Part shown: positions 34,666 to 45,475 of the stretch, in pieces
How positions within the stretch are numbered: position 1 is the first letter of the stretch
Layout: every line of letters starts with the position of its first letter
Origin: Cyclina sinensis
Lineage: Eukaryota > Mollusca > Bivalvia > Venerida > Veneridae
Direction: 5' to 3'
Assembly: GCA_012932295.1 (NCBI GenBank)
Contig: JAAONU010000014.1
Coordinates: forward strand, 40,160,770 to 40,224,769
Length of the DNA: 64,000 bases
Made by a program: the position numbers and the translations under genes
Notes under the pieces: model-generated
The model's database searches: none
What the model saw: only the letters and a program-made list of their open reading frames with translations
Told to the model about the DNA's origin: nothing

Positions 34666-35190
34666 ATTGAATGACGGTGTTGGCTCCATCACATTTGCGA
34701 GGACTCTTTCACACTGCCGATGGCGCCAGCACCTTGTCGATGGCTCGATCACATTTGAAAAAAATGTGAGTTTTTTGTTTTTAAGCGAGCTCTCTGATCA
34801 TGTTTTTGTGTTAAGCCGAAGGGGAGGTTGGAACAATGTTACATGCACGAATAACTGGGCCAACAACTACTTCACGGCAGAGAAATCACTCAAGATGTGT
34901 CTCCTCGTAAAAGAAAACACACGGGTTGATATTTGGTAAAAGTTCTAGCAACGTCATTTTTGGGTAATTCTTATCGAAACTGCATCCAAAATGATGACAA
35001 AAATGTTCTACGTGGCATGACATTCTTCGATTTTTGAAAAACAAGCATGTTCTTTAAAAACGGATATTTTTATAACAAGTGCTTACCTTTTTCCGACTTG
35101 TTTTGGTCGAGGGCTCTGCAACGGAAGTGTCGATGGCTCTCATCTAAACAGATCACCAAAATGTGAAAGAGCCACCGTTTAGTAGGGGTG
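34666..35190 (-). repeat. Right terminal inverted repeat (about 525 bp)
   Basis: This is the mirror copy of the left TIR. It carries the same 19-codon exon on the minus strand (35087-35143), here with a better donor (AAG|GTAAGC against AAG|GTAGGC on the left). The exon points inward, toward the C2H2 gene. An open plus frame at 34667-34939 is only a shadow of this repeat. Confidence 0.92.
35087..35143 (-). CDS. Duplicate first coding exon in the right TIR
   Basis: This 57-nt frame (MRAIDTSVAEPSTKTSRKK) is the mirror of exon 1 of the main gene and is followed by a consensus donor (GTAAGC). It could serve as the leader exon of the minus-strand C2H2 gene. Joined in phase 0 to the acceptor at 34379 it gives a short frame ending EKA-stop. 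It is seen as sequence; the splicing is inferred. Confidence 0.5.
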
Positions 35191-35195
35191 AGGTA
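35191..35195. repeat. Target-site duplication AGGTA, right
   Basis: AGGTA directly follows the GGGGTG end of the right TIR. The sequence after it (GATCGCGCCATCCTACCGTTT) aligns with AATCGCGCTATCTTACCTTTT beside gene B. Confidence 0.85.
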
Positions 35196-36211
35196 GATCG
35201 CGCCATCCTACCGTTTAAAGAAAATATACCAATGTTAATAACATATTTTAACTATTGTCAATGTTCTCTTCGATTGAATGCATTTAAACACAATGGTTAT
35301 CTTCAGGAAACTTAATGTGTATTACAACACCACATAATACAATACAATACAATACAATACAATTTGTCAAGGTTTCAACAGTAACAACAGACATGTAGCT
35401 AAGCATTTTATGTATACGTTTATGGGTAAACCAAGTCAATAGAGATAACAAAATTACTATGCAAACATAATCAGTGGGGTCAGAGAAAATAATTGTTTCA
35501 TTGACCTAAAACAGGTACATTTTTACATAGGATGTATACATGGTATCAGGAATTATTTTTCATAATAATAGAGACATATGCTTTTTTTAATGTTTCATAG
35601 TGTGGACTATTTAAAAGCTGACTATATTTTATTACGATTGGATTTCAAAAATAATAGAACTGAATGAGTTGTTTTCTTTTTACACTGAAACGTGTACATA
35701 CTAGTAGTGAAATTCGTCGCCGAATGTTACAGACGCGGGACAAAGTCTTTCGTTATACGTTATAAGGAGTTTAAATCCATCTTCCGGTTTCAATAGGTAA
35801 TTTGTGGTTCGCTGCTCGAAATTCTAAAATGGGTGCCAAAGTCGAAACTTACACTCACAGTCCACTCAGACAAGTAAAAGTGACGCTCAAGTGAGTCTCG
35901 CGAAAGGCTTGAGTGAGCGATGGTCAAGTCAAGAAATGATATTCATAGTGTGCTATCAACCTTTACTCAGTCGAGTATAATCAAGTTTTACAAAAGTATC
36001 CTTAAATCAGTTTTTACTATTACTAGATAGCGAAAAGACTCTTACGGAATTTGAAACAGATTTATTGAAAGAACTGTTGCAAAAGAATTCAAATGTGATT
36101 GAAAACAAACAAACAAACACACAAAACGGACTTCAAATCAATGACAGAAAAAAGTAGCTCGGGTCAAAATACGTCACCAAGTTAATGCTCATCAAAACAA
36201 CTTTCTAAGGT
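35196..36211. other. Displaced upstream flank of pseudogene A
   Basis: 35196-35320 aligns with 54148-54275 near gene B (TTGAATGCATTTAAACAC and ATGGTATCTTCAG are shared). It is therefore the original upstream flank of A, now pushed away by the transposon. An (AATAC)n microsatellite lies at 35336-35365. No exon is recognisable in the rest. Confidence 0.6.
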
Positions 36212-36635
36212 AAGTCCGTGAAGTTAGCTCTGAGATCAGCAATCGACATTCAGCTCGACATTCCTTTTTTGTATTTTGATTTTTGAATGTCGGGCCGAAT
36301 GTCGAGCTGGCTCAACATTCAGCTCGACATTCGTTTTTGAACGATTTAAAGTGTTTCGAATGTCGAGCCGAATGTCGAGCTGGCTCAACATTCAGCTCGA
36401 CATTCGTTTTTTAGTATTTTTCAGTGTTTTGAATGTCAAAAACGAATGTCGAGCTGAATGTTGAGCCAGCTCGACATTCGGCTCGACATTTGAAATATGT
36501 TGAAACGTTCAAAAACGAATGTCGATCTGAATTTTAAGCCAGCTCGACATTCGGCTCGACATTCAAAAATCAAAATATAAAAAAAATGTCGAGCTGAATG
36601 TCGATTGCTGATCTCAGAGCTAACTTCACGGACTT
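36212..36635. mobile_element. 424-bp near-perfect palindrome (foldback element)
   Basis: The arms begin AAGTCCGTGAAGTTAGCTCT, continue with GAGATCAGCAATCGACATTC, and are mirrored to GGACTT at 36635. Inside, each arm is built from short repeats of GAATGTCGAGC(T/C)GAATGTCGAGC with CAGCTCGACATTC complements. TAAGGT flanks both sides (36206-36211 and 36639-36644, with three extra T on the right), a possible 6-bp duplication. No coding capacity; frames across it are artefacts. Confidence 0.8.
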
Positions 36636-36644
36636 TTTTAAGGT

Positions 36645-37425
36645 GGTCTTTCTCAAATTCCTTCAAGCCATTTGTGTCCCTTTAAAACCAGTGGCCTATT
36701 TTCACCTCAAAACTATATGGTAAACTTTTAAAATCTTTTCCTCAGAAACTGCTGACACGATTTCAAAATAGTTTTACAGAAATGCTTTAAATGGGCACTT
36801 AATCAAACTCCTCCACGCCATTTTTTTTGACTGACAGGGGACACCGCAACTTCTCAGAATTAAAAAAAAATGAAAGTCTTGTTCTGAGAAACCACTTGCA
36901 AAAGTTCAAATTAGTTTACCAAAAATTCTCCTTAGACGGACGTTTATTAAATAATCAAATACTGGATTGTAAACTAATTTGGCTGAAAGGGAACTTGGCA
37001 ATTTTTCAGCATACAACTATATAAAAAATGAAAAAAAATCTTCTACTCAGAAACCCTTGGCCAAATTAAAAATAATATCAGAGTAGTGGGCTTTTATGAA
37101 ATTCCTTGAAGCCATGTTGGTTCTTTCAAAACTTGATAGCAGTTGGGCAAGTTTTCACTATATAGTTCATGGAAAACTTCTCCTCAAAAACCCCTAGCCA
37201 GGTTTCGAAGATATTTCACAAAAATATTCCTTTGTTCGACTTTTACATCTTTGTTTTAGGTTGGTTTAAAAACACATGAACGATTTTGAAAACATATTTC
37301 AATCTTGACATAATGATCTATGTTCTATTGATGTCAACTTGTTTGAAGTTACAGCAAGGAAAATGGAAGAATATCTACAGTGGTTCGCAGGCGAGCGATT
37401 AAGGGCCATCATGTCCATCTTGTGT
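36645..37425. mobile_element. GCTCACCT-type repeat relic
   Basis: The right end GTTCGCAGGCGAGCGATTAA followed by GGGCCATCATGTCCATCTTG matches the end of the intron-2 element (GTGAGCGATTCAAGGCCATT). The body contains repeated CTCAGAAACC..GCCA and ATTCCTT(C/G)AAGCCAT blocks with a period of roughly 150 bp. It abuts the palindrome at 36212-36635. Confidence 0.5.
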
Positions 37426-38574
37426 AATATTGTTTCTAAAATTGTTGGTAAAAATACACATTTCTCGTTAAAACATTTTAACATAAGTGACAATTCTCAC
37501 AGAACAGAACGTGATATAACGTAAAGAAACCTAAAAATGAAGTGATTGTATAACATTGCCCATTAAGACGCAGCCTGACAAAAAAAACAGTTTTAAGTGA
37601 TTTTTTTTTCAATATAACCAAAATGTACCTGTCAACAACTACAAACGAAATATACGATTTAAAACAATAATATATTGTCTATGCAGACTTGAAATTTCAC
37701 AAGACACCCGCCTTATAATTTCAGTTACTCAGCAATTGTGTTATTACCACCTGAAAGGATCCTGTAATAAGATCTGCATAAAATCGCAGAATAGTGAGTA
37801 GTTGAAATATAAAAGGAAATGGGATTCCACTGTAAGTAGTTGCAATTAACCTGTTTATCTAGCTGCTTCATAATGTAATGTACAGAATATTTTGTGAACC
37901 GAAAGTTTTCATAAAAATTCTTATCATCTATTTATACAACAGGATTAATCCGGTCGATGTTTCGATTCCTAACAATTTGTACTTTTTATTAGTCCTACAG
38001 TTGTGATAAATACTCCATTCTTCTTCATCAAAATGTATTTGCTATTCTAAAACAATACTGGGGTACTAGTGAAACTGGTGTCCAAAATGCCCACTCAGCA
38101 AATCTCACATCAAGAAGTACACTCGAGCGGAAGTTACCACTATTAATATAAAACAAGACTAATTTATTAGTAAGATTAACTTAGTGAGTGCAGGTTTGAG
38201 TTTTGACACAAATACGGCTCTATATATATTTTGCCATGAACTATTTGTTTTCTTGAAATGAAACAGCCGAAATACACAGAAAGTTGTAAAGGTCTGTTTT
38301 GAATAGTATATAGCTTCACTGAGACATAAATATTGAAATCCAATGTAGTACTTTTTAACGGACAGAACCTATTCCAAAGAATCTCGTATTGAATCAATTT
38401 TCATTTTTTCATTTTTTCTTGTTTTTGCATTAAAGCATTTACAAGTGAAGTTTAACACGAAATCACCCAAACTTTCAGTATGGTATAAAACACAATGACA
38501 TAATTGCAATATAACATTCATAGTTGACACCGCTGCATACTTCATTCACATTTAACAGTAGTATTACTGTGCAA
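37426..38574. other. No gene; partial match to the gene B flank
   Basis: The end of this stretch (about 38400-38570: CATTTACAAGTGAAGTTTAA and the following 120 bases) aligns with 54605-54770 near gene B. It is thus part of the A/B segmental duplication. Nothing else is recognisable. Confidence 0.5.
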
Positions 38575-40521
38575 ACCATTTTAGCGATCTCTCTGCAAAC
38601 TCTGCGGTCTCTCTGTGTCGAAACCGGTAATTCTCTGCTGTAAACACAGTTTGTGGTGGACGACAGTCAGACAAATCGGACAGACATCAATTGATTTATG
38701 TGAGTTAGTTAAAATTACGAAGTGTACGGAACATTAGAATATCTTTGCAATGCATATACGTGCCTAAGTTTCAATTATCAGCCACTGCGATCAAAACCTC
38801 GGACAAATTGTTTAGTGGTGTACTGACATGGAACACAACCTCGGCACTGCACAGCAGCACAGGCCTACTCTCTGTATACAACAAGGACAGGCTTTCTGTC
38901 AGCGATTGATTGAGTAGCCACTCGTGAAAATATCTTTTTTTTGGTATTCGCTCGTGAAATAAAATATTTCATTCATTTATTCATACATTCGTTCGTTCGT
39001 TCGTTCGTTCGTTCGTTCATTCATTCATTCATTCATTCATTCATTTCTCTTTCTTTTTTTCTTTCTTTCTTTCGTTCGTTCGTTGTGTTTCTTTCATCAG
39101 TCTATAAATCAATGCAAACATTTATTGATCAAATCATACCCCGCAAGTTAATCTGAAGTTGCCGATCATGTGTGTTATAAATGTTTTGTATGTAGACTAA
39201 ATTGCATTAATTCAGGCAAATTTTCTTTTTTTCCATGTTAAGAAAGGGAAAACGGAAAACTGTGTTTTGGCTACATGGTCCTCAGAGCAGCAACTGGATG
39301 CAGCTGCTTCATTTATTTTTCGGGTCCATTCAACTCTCCCAATAACAGCGTATCTTCTGGAACTGAAAATACTCTTTTGCACTAAACAGCCAAAACTGTG
39401 CTCCCGTAAACCATAAAGCTTACCAAGGCTCGATTAAAGAAACGATTCGTGAGACAGACGCATTCAATGTGGTCATTCCGTTTTGTTTTGTTTGTTTGTA
39501 TGTATGTTTGTTTGTTTGTTTTTTGTGTTTTTTTTTCTCAAAAAATAACTAGAGTCAATTAAGATATATGAAGTAATAGATTTGGTTCAAAATATTTTAG
39601 AAAACCTTGAAAATGTCGAAATTCTGCATTTTTCTCAGATGACTAATTGCATTTAGTAAGTTATGACATTTGCTTCTTGCTCTTGCTAGATGTTGCAGGA
39701 TGGCCTTCACTTTAAAATACGTCACATACCAGTTATCCAAACCATACAATGCTATTTTGGAGAACCAAGTATCTTTGTTTCAGTTCAGGGCAAAAATAGA
39801 AAAGTAATACATACATAGATGATAAAAGGTAATAGAGTTGTGGACTGTGTCGCGTTTCTGACTGCAATTTATTTATACTAACTACATTTCGTAGTGCCTC
39901 TTGCATAACAGAGAATGGAATAGCATATTTTTAAAAGCCAATATAGAGTAACGGACATGATGAATTAAGGTCACACATTCGACAGTTAACACAGTGAACG
40001 GTAGGACACTACCTTCCTGCTCAAATCAATCGCTGGCATAGCACCTTCCTGTGCTGTGCTGTATGCGGAGTATACCTCTGCTTTAAAACTGCCGTGCAAA
40101 GAGACCTTCGGCCCACCATCAAAAACCGAAAGGAGAGGATGTACAAGAATTAGATACAAATATAGGCCAGTTTATCAATGATTGCTTGTATACTACTGAA
40201 AATGGAAGTTTTTTATTATTATGTTCGATATGAAAGATATAGCTCGTTTCAGCCTGTATAAGTGCCGGGGTTGTGTGTCATTATCCATTTGTCCGAGTTT
40301 CGGAGCGCATTGACTGATAATTACAAAGTAGACAAGCGTAACAAAGATGCAGTAATGATTCGTGAACTTCTATATTTACAGCAAATCGTCTATTTGAACT
40401 GATGTTTGTCCGATTTGTCTGCCTGTCGTCCATTGCAAACTGTGTTTACAGCAGAGAATTACCCGTGATGACGCAGAGAGCCCACCGACAAAGACAATTT
40501 TGCAAAGAGACTGCAATATGG
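38575..40521. mobile_element. 1.9-kb foldback element with long inverted arms
   Basis: The left arm (38575-38910) and right arm (40010-40521) are inverted copies. Pairs include TAATTCTCTGCTGTAAACAC / GTGTTTACAGCAGAGAATTA, CAGACAAATCGGACA / TGTCCGATTTGTCTG, and CAGCGATTGATTGAGTAG / CTCAAATCAATCGCTGGCAT. The edges carry GCAAAGAGAC / TCTCT(C/T)TGCAAA. Microsatellites lie in the core (38957-39095 ATTC/GTTC/CTTT; 39481-39527 GTTT). No transposase is visible. It is inserted within sequence that is continuous beside gene B. Confidence 0.65.
38957..39095. repeat. (ATTC)n/(GTTC)n/(CTTT)n microsatellite
   Basis: Uninterrupted GTTC units (38988-39018) pass into ATTC units and then CTTT units. The open frame with many Phe-Ile/Arg-Ser codons here is an artefact of the repeat. 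Confidence 0.85.
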
Positions 40522-42050
40522 TTATGTACCGTAAGCATTTGCATAACTAGTCGGGAAGAAAGGAGCAAAGTTTCAGTGAATTTAAACGCGGAAGTAAATT
40601 ATATCAGCTCATTTTCCTTTCTTATTTTCGTTTGAATTTATTATAAACTTAATCGAGAAAAAAAGGATTAAATGTGCGAACAGCAGTTTGGTTAGTGAAT
40701 AATAAAAGAAATTATTAGAATTTTTGATAATCTTGCAGAAATAGATTTTAATTGACAGGCTACACTTCTGTTCATACATGTTTTGCGCTAGAGAGATTAC
40801 AGTTAACTGTACAAGATAGATTGAGGAATAAGTTTCTGTTCGGGAATTTTTGGGAAACTAAGAGTATAAGATATGAGTATAAGATATGGGCTTATGATAT
40901 TGTTTATGGGAACATAAGGTCTTGGATACACTTTTCATATTTTGAACAAACGTTTATTACATAAATCACGGCGCAGGAGTTTGATAAAGCCGTTTAAATT
41001 TAATAAACTCGATAATAAACTAGATTAAGTTTAATAACTATGCAAATGAGGCAATTGACCATTTTATTTACGTATTCAAATGCGCTGTCAAAAAACAAAC
41101 AAACAAACAAACAAAAACAAAAAACAAACAAACATTGCGAACCGTGCGTTTATCGTCAGCGATACTGTTCAAATTGACAGCAAAGGTAGTGGCACTATAA
41201 GAGAAGGCTGTCGTGTCACAGTGCACGCCAGCACCTTGTTCAGAAATTAAAGGGAAACGAAAGCCACAAATTCAACCGACACCATGATAAAGTTTGTGCA
41301 TTAAGATACCAGATTCCTAATACCCTACCTCCACTCTGAAGAGTATTCAGTTCCATTAATTTGTGCAGGATTGAGACATTTTCACTGAAGGGCATGGGTT
41401 TAACCCCCATTCAAGCCATTTTTTTTTCTTTAGTTTTTGGCAGGTTTACATTGTTTTTGTTTTACAACAATAAATTTAAATTAAATATCTTTCGTTTTAA
41501 ATATATTTCAATTGTAACAAAGCTTTTTGACATGGTAAATGGATGAAAACTGGGTATCTGAGATTTCAGTTGTAAATTTCTCCCAAACTAGACAGTACAA
41601 GTATTTGATATTTTGCCAGTTTGTTAAGAATAGTACATGAATAAAAATAATTATAGCTAATTTGAAGCCCCGAAGATTTATGTTGAAGTTTACGTTGATA
41701 ACATTCCTTCATAATTAAGTGGGTGGGGTAAATTCGAGCTATGTTTATAATCATATTTCGTTTCTTTTCACTTTTGGCTTTTCATTTTATTTGTTTTTTT
41801 TGTCAGCAGTCAGTAGGTCTTCATAATATGAATGATTACATACCAAGTAACAGTTATTTTTCATTCATTCATAGAAGAAAACATTGTGTTTCTCTATACC
41901 TTATAATCCCAGTAAGTCGGTGAGGTTTGAAGTGAATATTAGTCATTTCTTGAAACCCCCACGGTAAAAGTGTCTTATAGTATGTATATTTTGTCATACG
42001 ATAGTAAATTTCTTTAAAAAGGTCAATTCAATGAGGGCTGAGCGTGTCAA
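40522..42050. other. Duplicated flank, then gene-free DNA
   Basis: 40540-40800 aligns with 54785-55035 (AATTTAAACGCGGAAGTAAA, CAGTAGTTTGGTT, ATCTTGCAGAAA), the outermost recognisable part of the A/B duplication. An (AAAC)n run lies at 41092-41133. The small frames at 41361-41923 have no motif. Confidence 0.5.
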
Positions 42051-42059
42051 TCTAACGAC

Positions 42060-44750
42060 ACAAAAACTTTTATAAACTATACTAGACCATGGTTCGAGCC
42101 AAAATGCCATAGGGCCAGGAAAAACTATCATGAAGCTAAAACATGTTATCGTAATAAGCGTTCTTACACAAATAAATTAAGGTTAAAAAATGCTAGTAAC
42201 GAATATAAAAGAACCATGAATTTTTGTATCAATAAATACAAATTTGAAAAGGCTAATAAATTACGAAACTGGCACTCTAAAAGCCCTAAGCAGTACTGGC
42301 TATTTCTGAAAACCTTACAGCCCAAAGTAACTTCTACGGAAAGTCCGTCTATTAAACATATATAATCTTTATTAATTCTAGCCCGACTGACATGGATATA
42401 TTGAAAGTTCAAAAACTGCTGCTCCCTGTATATAATCGTCTGTTTAACAATATCATTGGGTATCATTCCTAAACCTTGGCTAGAAGGTATGATCATCCCG
42501 ATATACAAAAATAAAGGTGATTCCATGGAGTGTAGTTCTTACAGACCAATAACAATTCTCTCGTGTCTTGGTAAATTATTTACAGCAGTATTAAACTATA
42601 GACTTACGAATTATGTTGGAGATTTTAACTTATTTGAAGAAAATCAGACAGGGTTCCTGTTCCGATCATTTTTTTTAAATTTTATGCGCTTATTGAAATA
42701 CTAAAGAAACAAAAGAATTTTTTGTGCATTTGTAGATTTTTCTCAATGTTTTGACAAAATTTAGTTTAAACATAGTTTATTCCCAAATATATACGATTAC
42801 ACATACCAAAATAGCAAATATATAACTGTACAATGAGGAAAAGGATAAGAATGAAAGACAATATAGTCTTATTTGATTTTTCTCCCTGACAAGACTTCTT
42901 AGTCATTTTGCGCTCTATAATCAATTACACGTAAAATTGGGTGTCAGAATTGTGTTTTATATACTTGAAAATGAAAACAATAAATAATAGATAAAATGGT
43001 CAAGAGAAATGATTTTGAAAAGAAAACTTAAGAAAAATAATACTTTACCAAAAAATTAGTAAGATAAACAGAAAGGAGGGCTACAGCTGAGGTAGAGGGA
43101 AAGAAACGTCTCGAGAACGCAAAATAGTTTGTGTGAATCTCTTGCTATTACGTATATAACACTGACCTGTTTAAAAATAAAGATATTGTCTTGATCCGAG
43201 AGGGTTGGAACGCCATAGAGGAGAGGGTTTAAGTTAACTTCGAAATTATTAAGCCAGGCAAGTAATATATTACGGATATCCTGAAAGAGTCGACACTCGA
43301 AGATGAAATGATAATTTGACTCTATTTGTCCACAATTACAAAGAGCTGTCGGAGAATTATTGCAAAGATACAAATGGTAGTTAAGTGAGTTACATTTAGT
43401 GCGTTCACAAAATTTGACCTTACAGGCTATGGCAGAAGTTATAACAGTCGTTTGTAAATGGTAAATTTTTCCAAGTTATATTTAACATGTACCAAAATAT
43501 TAAATCGTGTGTGTTATGCACAATGGTTCACAATCCGAATTTTTTTTCTATCCGAAATCAGTGGCATGTCAAGGAGAAAATTTAAGTCCGATTCTCTTCT
43601 CTCTCTCTCTCTCTCTCTCGCTTTCTCAGTCGGATTTTCAAAACAGTTTAAATGTATTCCATAGTTATTGCGATAGATGGAAACTAGTCGTTAAAAAAAC
43701 TAAAACTAAAATAATCGTTTTCGGTTCCCGCAATACCGCCAATTTTAATTTTAAATGAGGAGATGAACATATTGAGATCATAGACAATTATCACTATCTA
43801 GGTGTTACTTTCTCCAGTAACAGGTCATTTTTAAGAGCCAGAATACATGCAGCTTAACAGGCCAGTAAGGCCATGTATCTTCTTTTTACTAAGTCCCAAA
43901 ACGTGGATCTCCCAGTTGACTTAACTATCAAACTTTATCAGCATTCTGTACTATCGAAATTTATGGCTATAAGAATATTGAATTATTAGAGAAAATAAAC
44001 AATGACTTTTGACAAAAAATACTAGTGCAAGGAAAAGTACTCCATTATAAATGTTATACGGAGAAACTGGAATGTTTCCAGTATCAGTAACTGTTAAAAC
44101 AAAAATGATATCTTTTTGGACAAGGTTATTACTTCGAAAAGAAAGTAAAATTTCATTTTTATTATATAAGTATAATTACGCTAAATCAAAGCAATTTAAA
44201 TTTTAAATGGATTACTAAAATTAAAGATATCTTAAATTCAAATTTATGGTTAAATCAAAATGTGGTGCTAAACAAACGTACTCACAAAATAATAAATAAA
44301 ATATTAGAAGATCAGTATAAACGATACTGGCATAGCCAACTGCAATTTTTAAATAAAGTTGTTGTTTTTTTATTGTTTCTTTAATTATACCTTTAAGCAT
44401 ACCATAGAACACAAACCATACTTTAATTTACTCCTGAAGAAAGTTTTTTTAACTCTTTTAAAATCCGTACCAGTAATGACAGGCTGCCAGTTGAAACTGG
44501 TCGGTACGACGGCACCCCTTAATTGGAACGTACATGCCCGCTTTGCAATAGTCATTCAGTCGGAAATGAACGGCACTTCTTACTAAGTTGCGAATTCTTT
44601 AGACAGCAAAAAAGTCAGTGTATCCAGGATCCTTATCTTCAAAACAACGATCATTCAATTCGGAAGATTGTACAAATAAAAAAAACGGAAAAAAGCTTGC
44701 CCAAGTTTGTAAATTTATACGAATATTTTTTTTCTAAATTTTGAATATCC
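42060..44750 (+). mobile_element. Degenerate non-LTR retrotransposon (LINE) with reverse-transcriptase motifs
   Basis: In order on the plus strand, across frameshifts: a linker rich in K/R/N (KRSYTNKLRLKNASNEYKRT; 42150-42350); RT entry PKPWLEGMIIPIYKNKGDSM and YRPITILSCLGKLFTAVLN with ENQTGF (42467-42660); DFSQCFDKI; then after a nested insertion FNMYQNIKSCV and VACQGENLSPILFS (43490-43610, followed by a (CT)n expansion); DNYHYLGVTFSSN (43790); and a C-terminal zinc knuckle CPLCNSHSVGNERHFLLSC (44529-44600). The catalytic YADD-type block is lost near 43610-43640. It is dead. Confidence 0.8.
42770..43440 (-). mobile_element. LINE 3' fragment nested in reverse inside the LINE
   Basis: On the minus strand the frame at 43056-43373 reads ALCNCGQIESNYHFIFECRL and ends LSCSPPFCLSY. 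Upstream codons read KVKFCERTKCNSLNYHLYLC. This is the post-RT cysteine motif of a related LINE. It splits the plus-strand LINE between DFSQCFDKI and FNMYQNIKS. Its own 5' part is missing, as is usual for truncated LINE insertions. Confidence 0.7.
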
Positions 44751-45189
44751 AATATATCCTGTTTGCCGTAAACTTTTATGGTACCTCTTAGTAATATAGA
44801 ATTATGAATTAATATTTGTTTTAACTTTCAATATAATTCAATGCACGTGTACAGATGTATCTAAACATAGTGACCCATATCCTACTCTAAAATTAGAAGA
44901 CAGTCGCACTACTTTGCCCATTTTAAACTGGCCTTTTTTTAATTGACAGGTCAATTCGACCTCCCTCTCTTTATTTACGACAAGATATTAAGTCTAGTAC
45001 ATTTCGCTTTACTTCACTTTGTAAAATTTGTATTTATTAAATCTGTTGAGTACTTGATTTAACCAATTGACTGAATTCCCACTTTACACTTGATACTTTA
45101 TAAATACTTGAAAATTCTGTTTGCAGATTTCTACTGGATCTTGATATGGCTTTTGTTTTTTTAATTTGCGTATCCTCATGTTGTATTTT

Positions 45190-45475
45190 AAAATACCTTG
45201 AGTAATATAAAGTTATCTGTCTGTCTGTCTGTGTGTCTGGTAAACCAGGGGTTCTGAGATCGATCCCCCGCACCTCCACTAACATTACTAACAGTCTTTC
45301 GGATGAAACGTTAAACTGAGGTCTCATGTATAAGTGTTGTACAATAAGCATGCAAAACAACCAGGGATGTTTCTGGGATGGGATACTTTCTGTATCTTGC
45401 ACTACCCCAACCACATACAATAACTGATATCTTTAGGCGGCGTCGATCATATGGGCAACCGGTTCTGACGATAAA
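45190..45475 (+). mobile_element. SINE-like element
   Basis: A B-box-like segment (GGTTCTGAGATCGATCCCCC) is followed by a conserved-looking body (CAGTCTTTCGGATGAAACGT, TAAACTGAGGTCTCATGTAT). This body type, with GGATGAGACGTTAAAC..GAGGTC, is common in marine-invertebrate SINEs (from memory, not searched). A (CTGT)n run precedes it at 45216-45232. The 127-codon minus frame here is incidental. Confidence 0.5.

Larger units (their letters stand above)
24589..35190. mobile_element. 10.6-kb DNA transposon with long TIRs, YqaJ-bearing DDE-type transposase and C2H2 gene
   Basis: The element is 10,602 bp and bounded by inverted repeats of about 524 bp that begin CACCCCTACTAAACGGTGGC, with a 5-bp AGGTA duplication. 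The empty paralogous site near gene B reads through without it. Contents in order: left TIR with coding exon 1, exon 2 with the nuclease and transposase motifs, two short 3' exons, an internal SINE-like piece, a convergent six-finger C2H2 gene, and the right TIR. Introns 2 and 3 have picked up other repeats. Five-bp duplications and CAC-type ends recall Transib/RAG elements and the CAC ends of the CMC group. The protein motifs look closer to P-element/KDZ-type transposases. I cannot place it in a named superfamily. One TGA interrupts the main frame, so this copy is probably nonautonomous. Confidence 0.9.

Noticed and set aside
24589..35190. Polinton/Maverick or an integrated virus, suggested by the YqaJ 'viral recombinase' name
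   Set aside because: There is no protein-primed polymerase, integrase, packaging ATPase or capsid frame. The TIR, 5-bp duplication and DDE-like motifs fit a cut-and-paste transposon, and YqaJ domains are common outside viruses.
36276..36666. Frames rich in ECRAECRAG repeats
   Set aside because: They are produced by the GTCGAGC-type subrepeats of the 424-bp palindrome.
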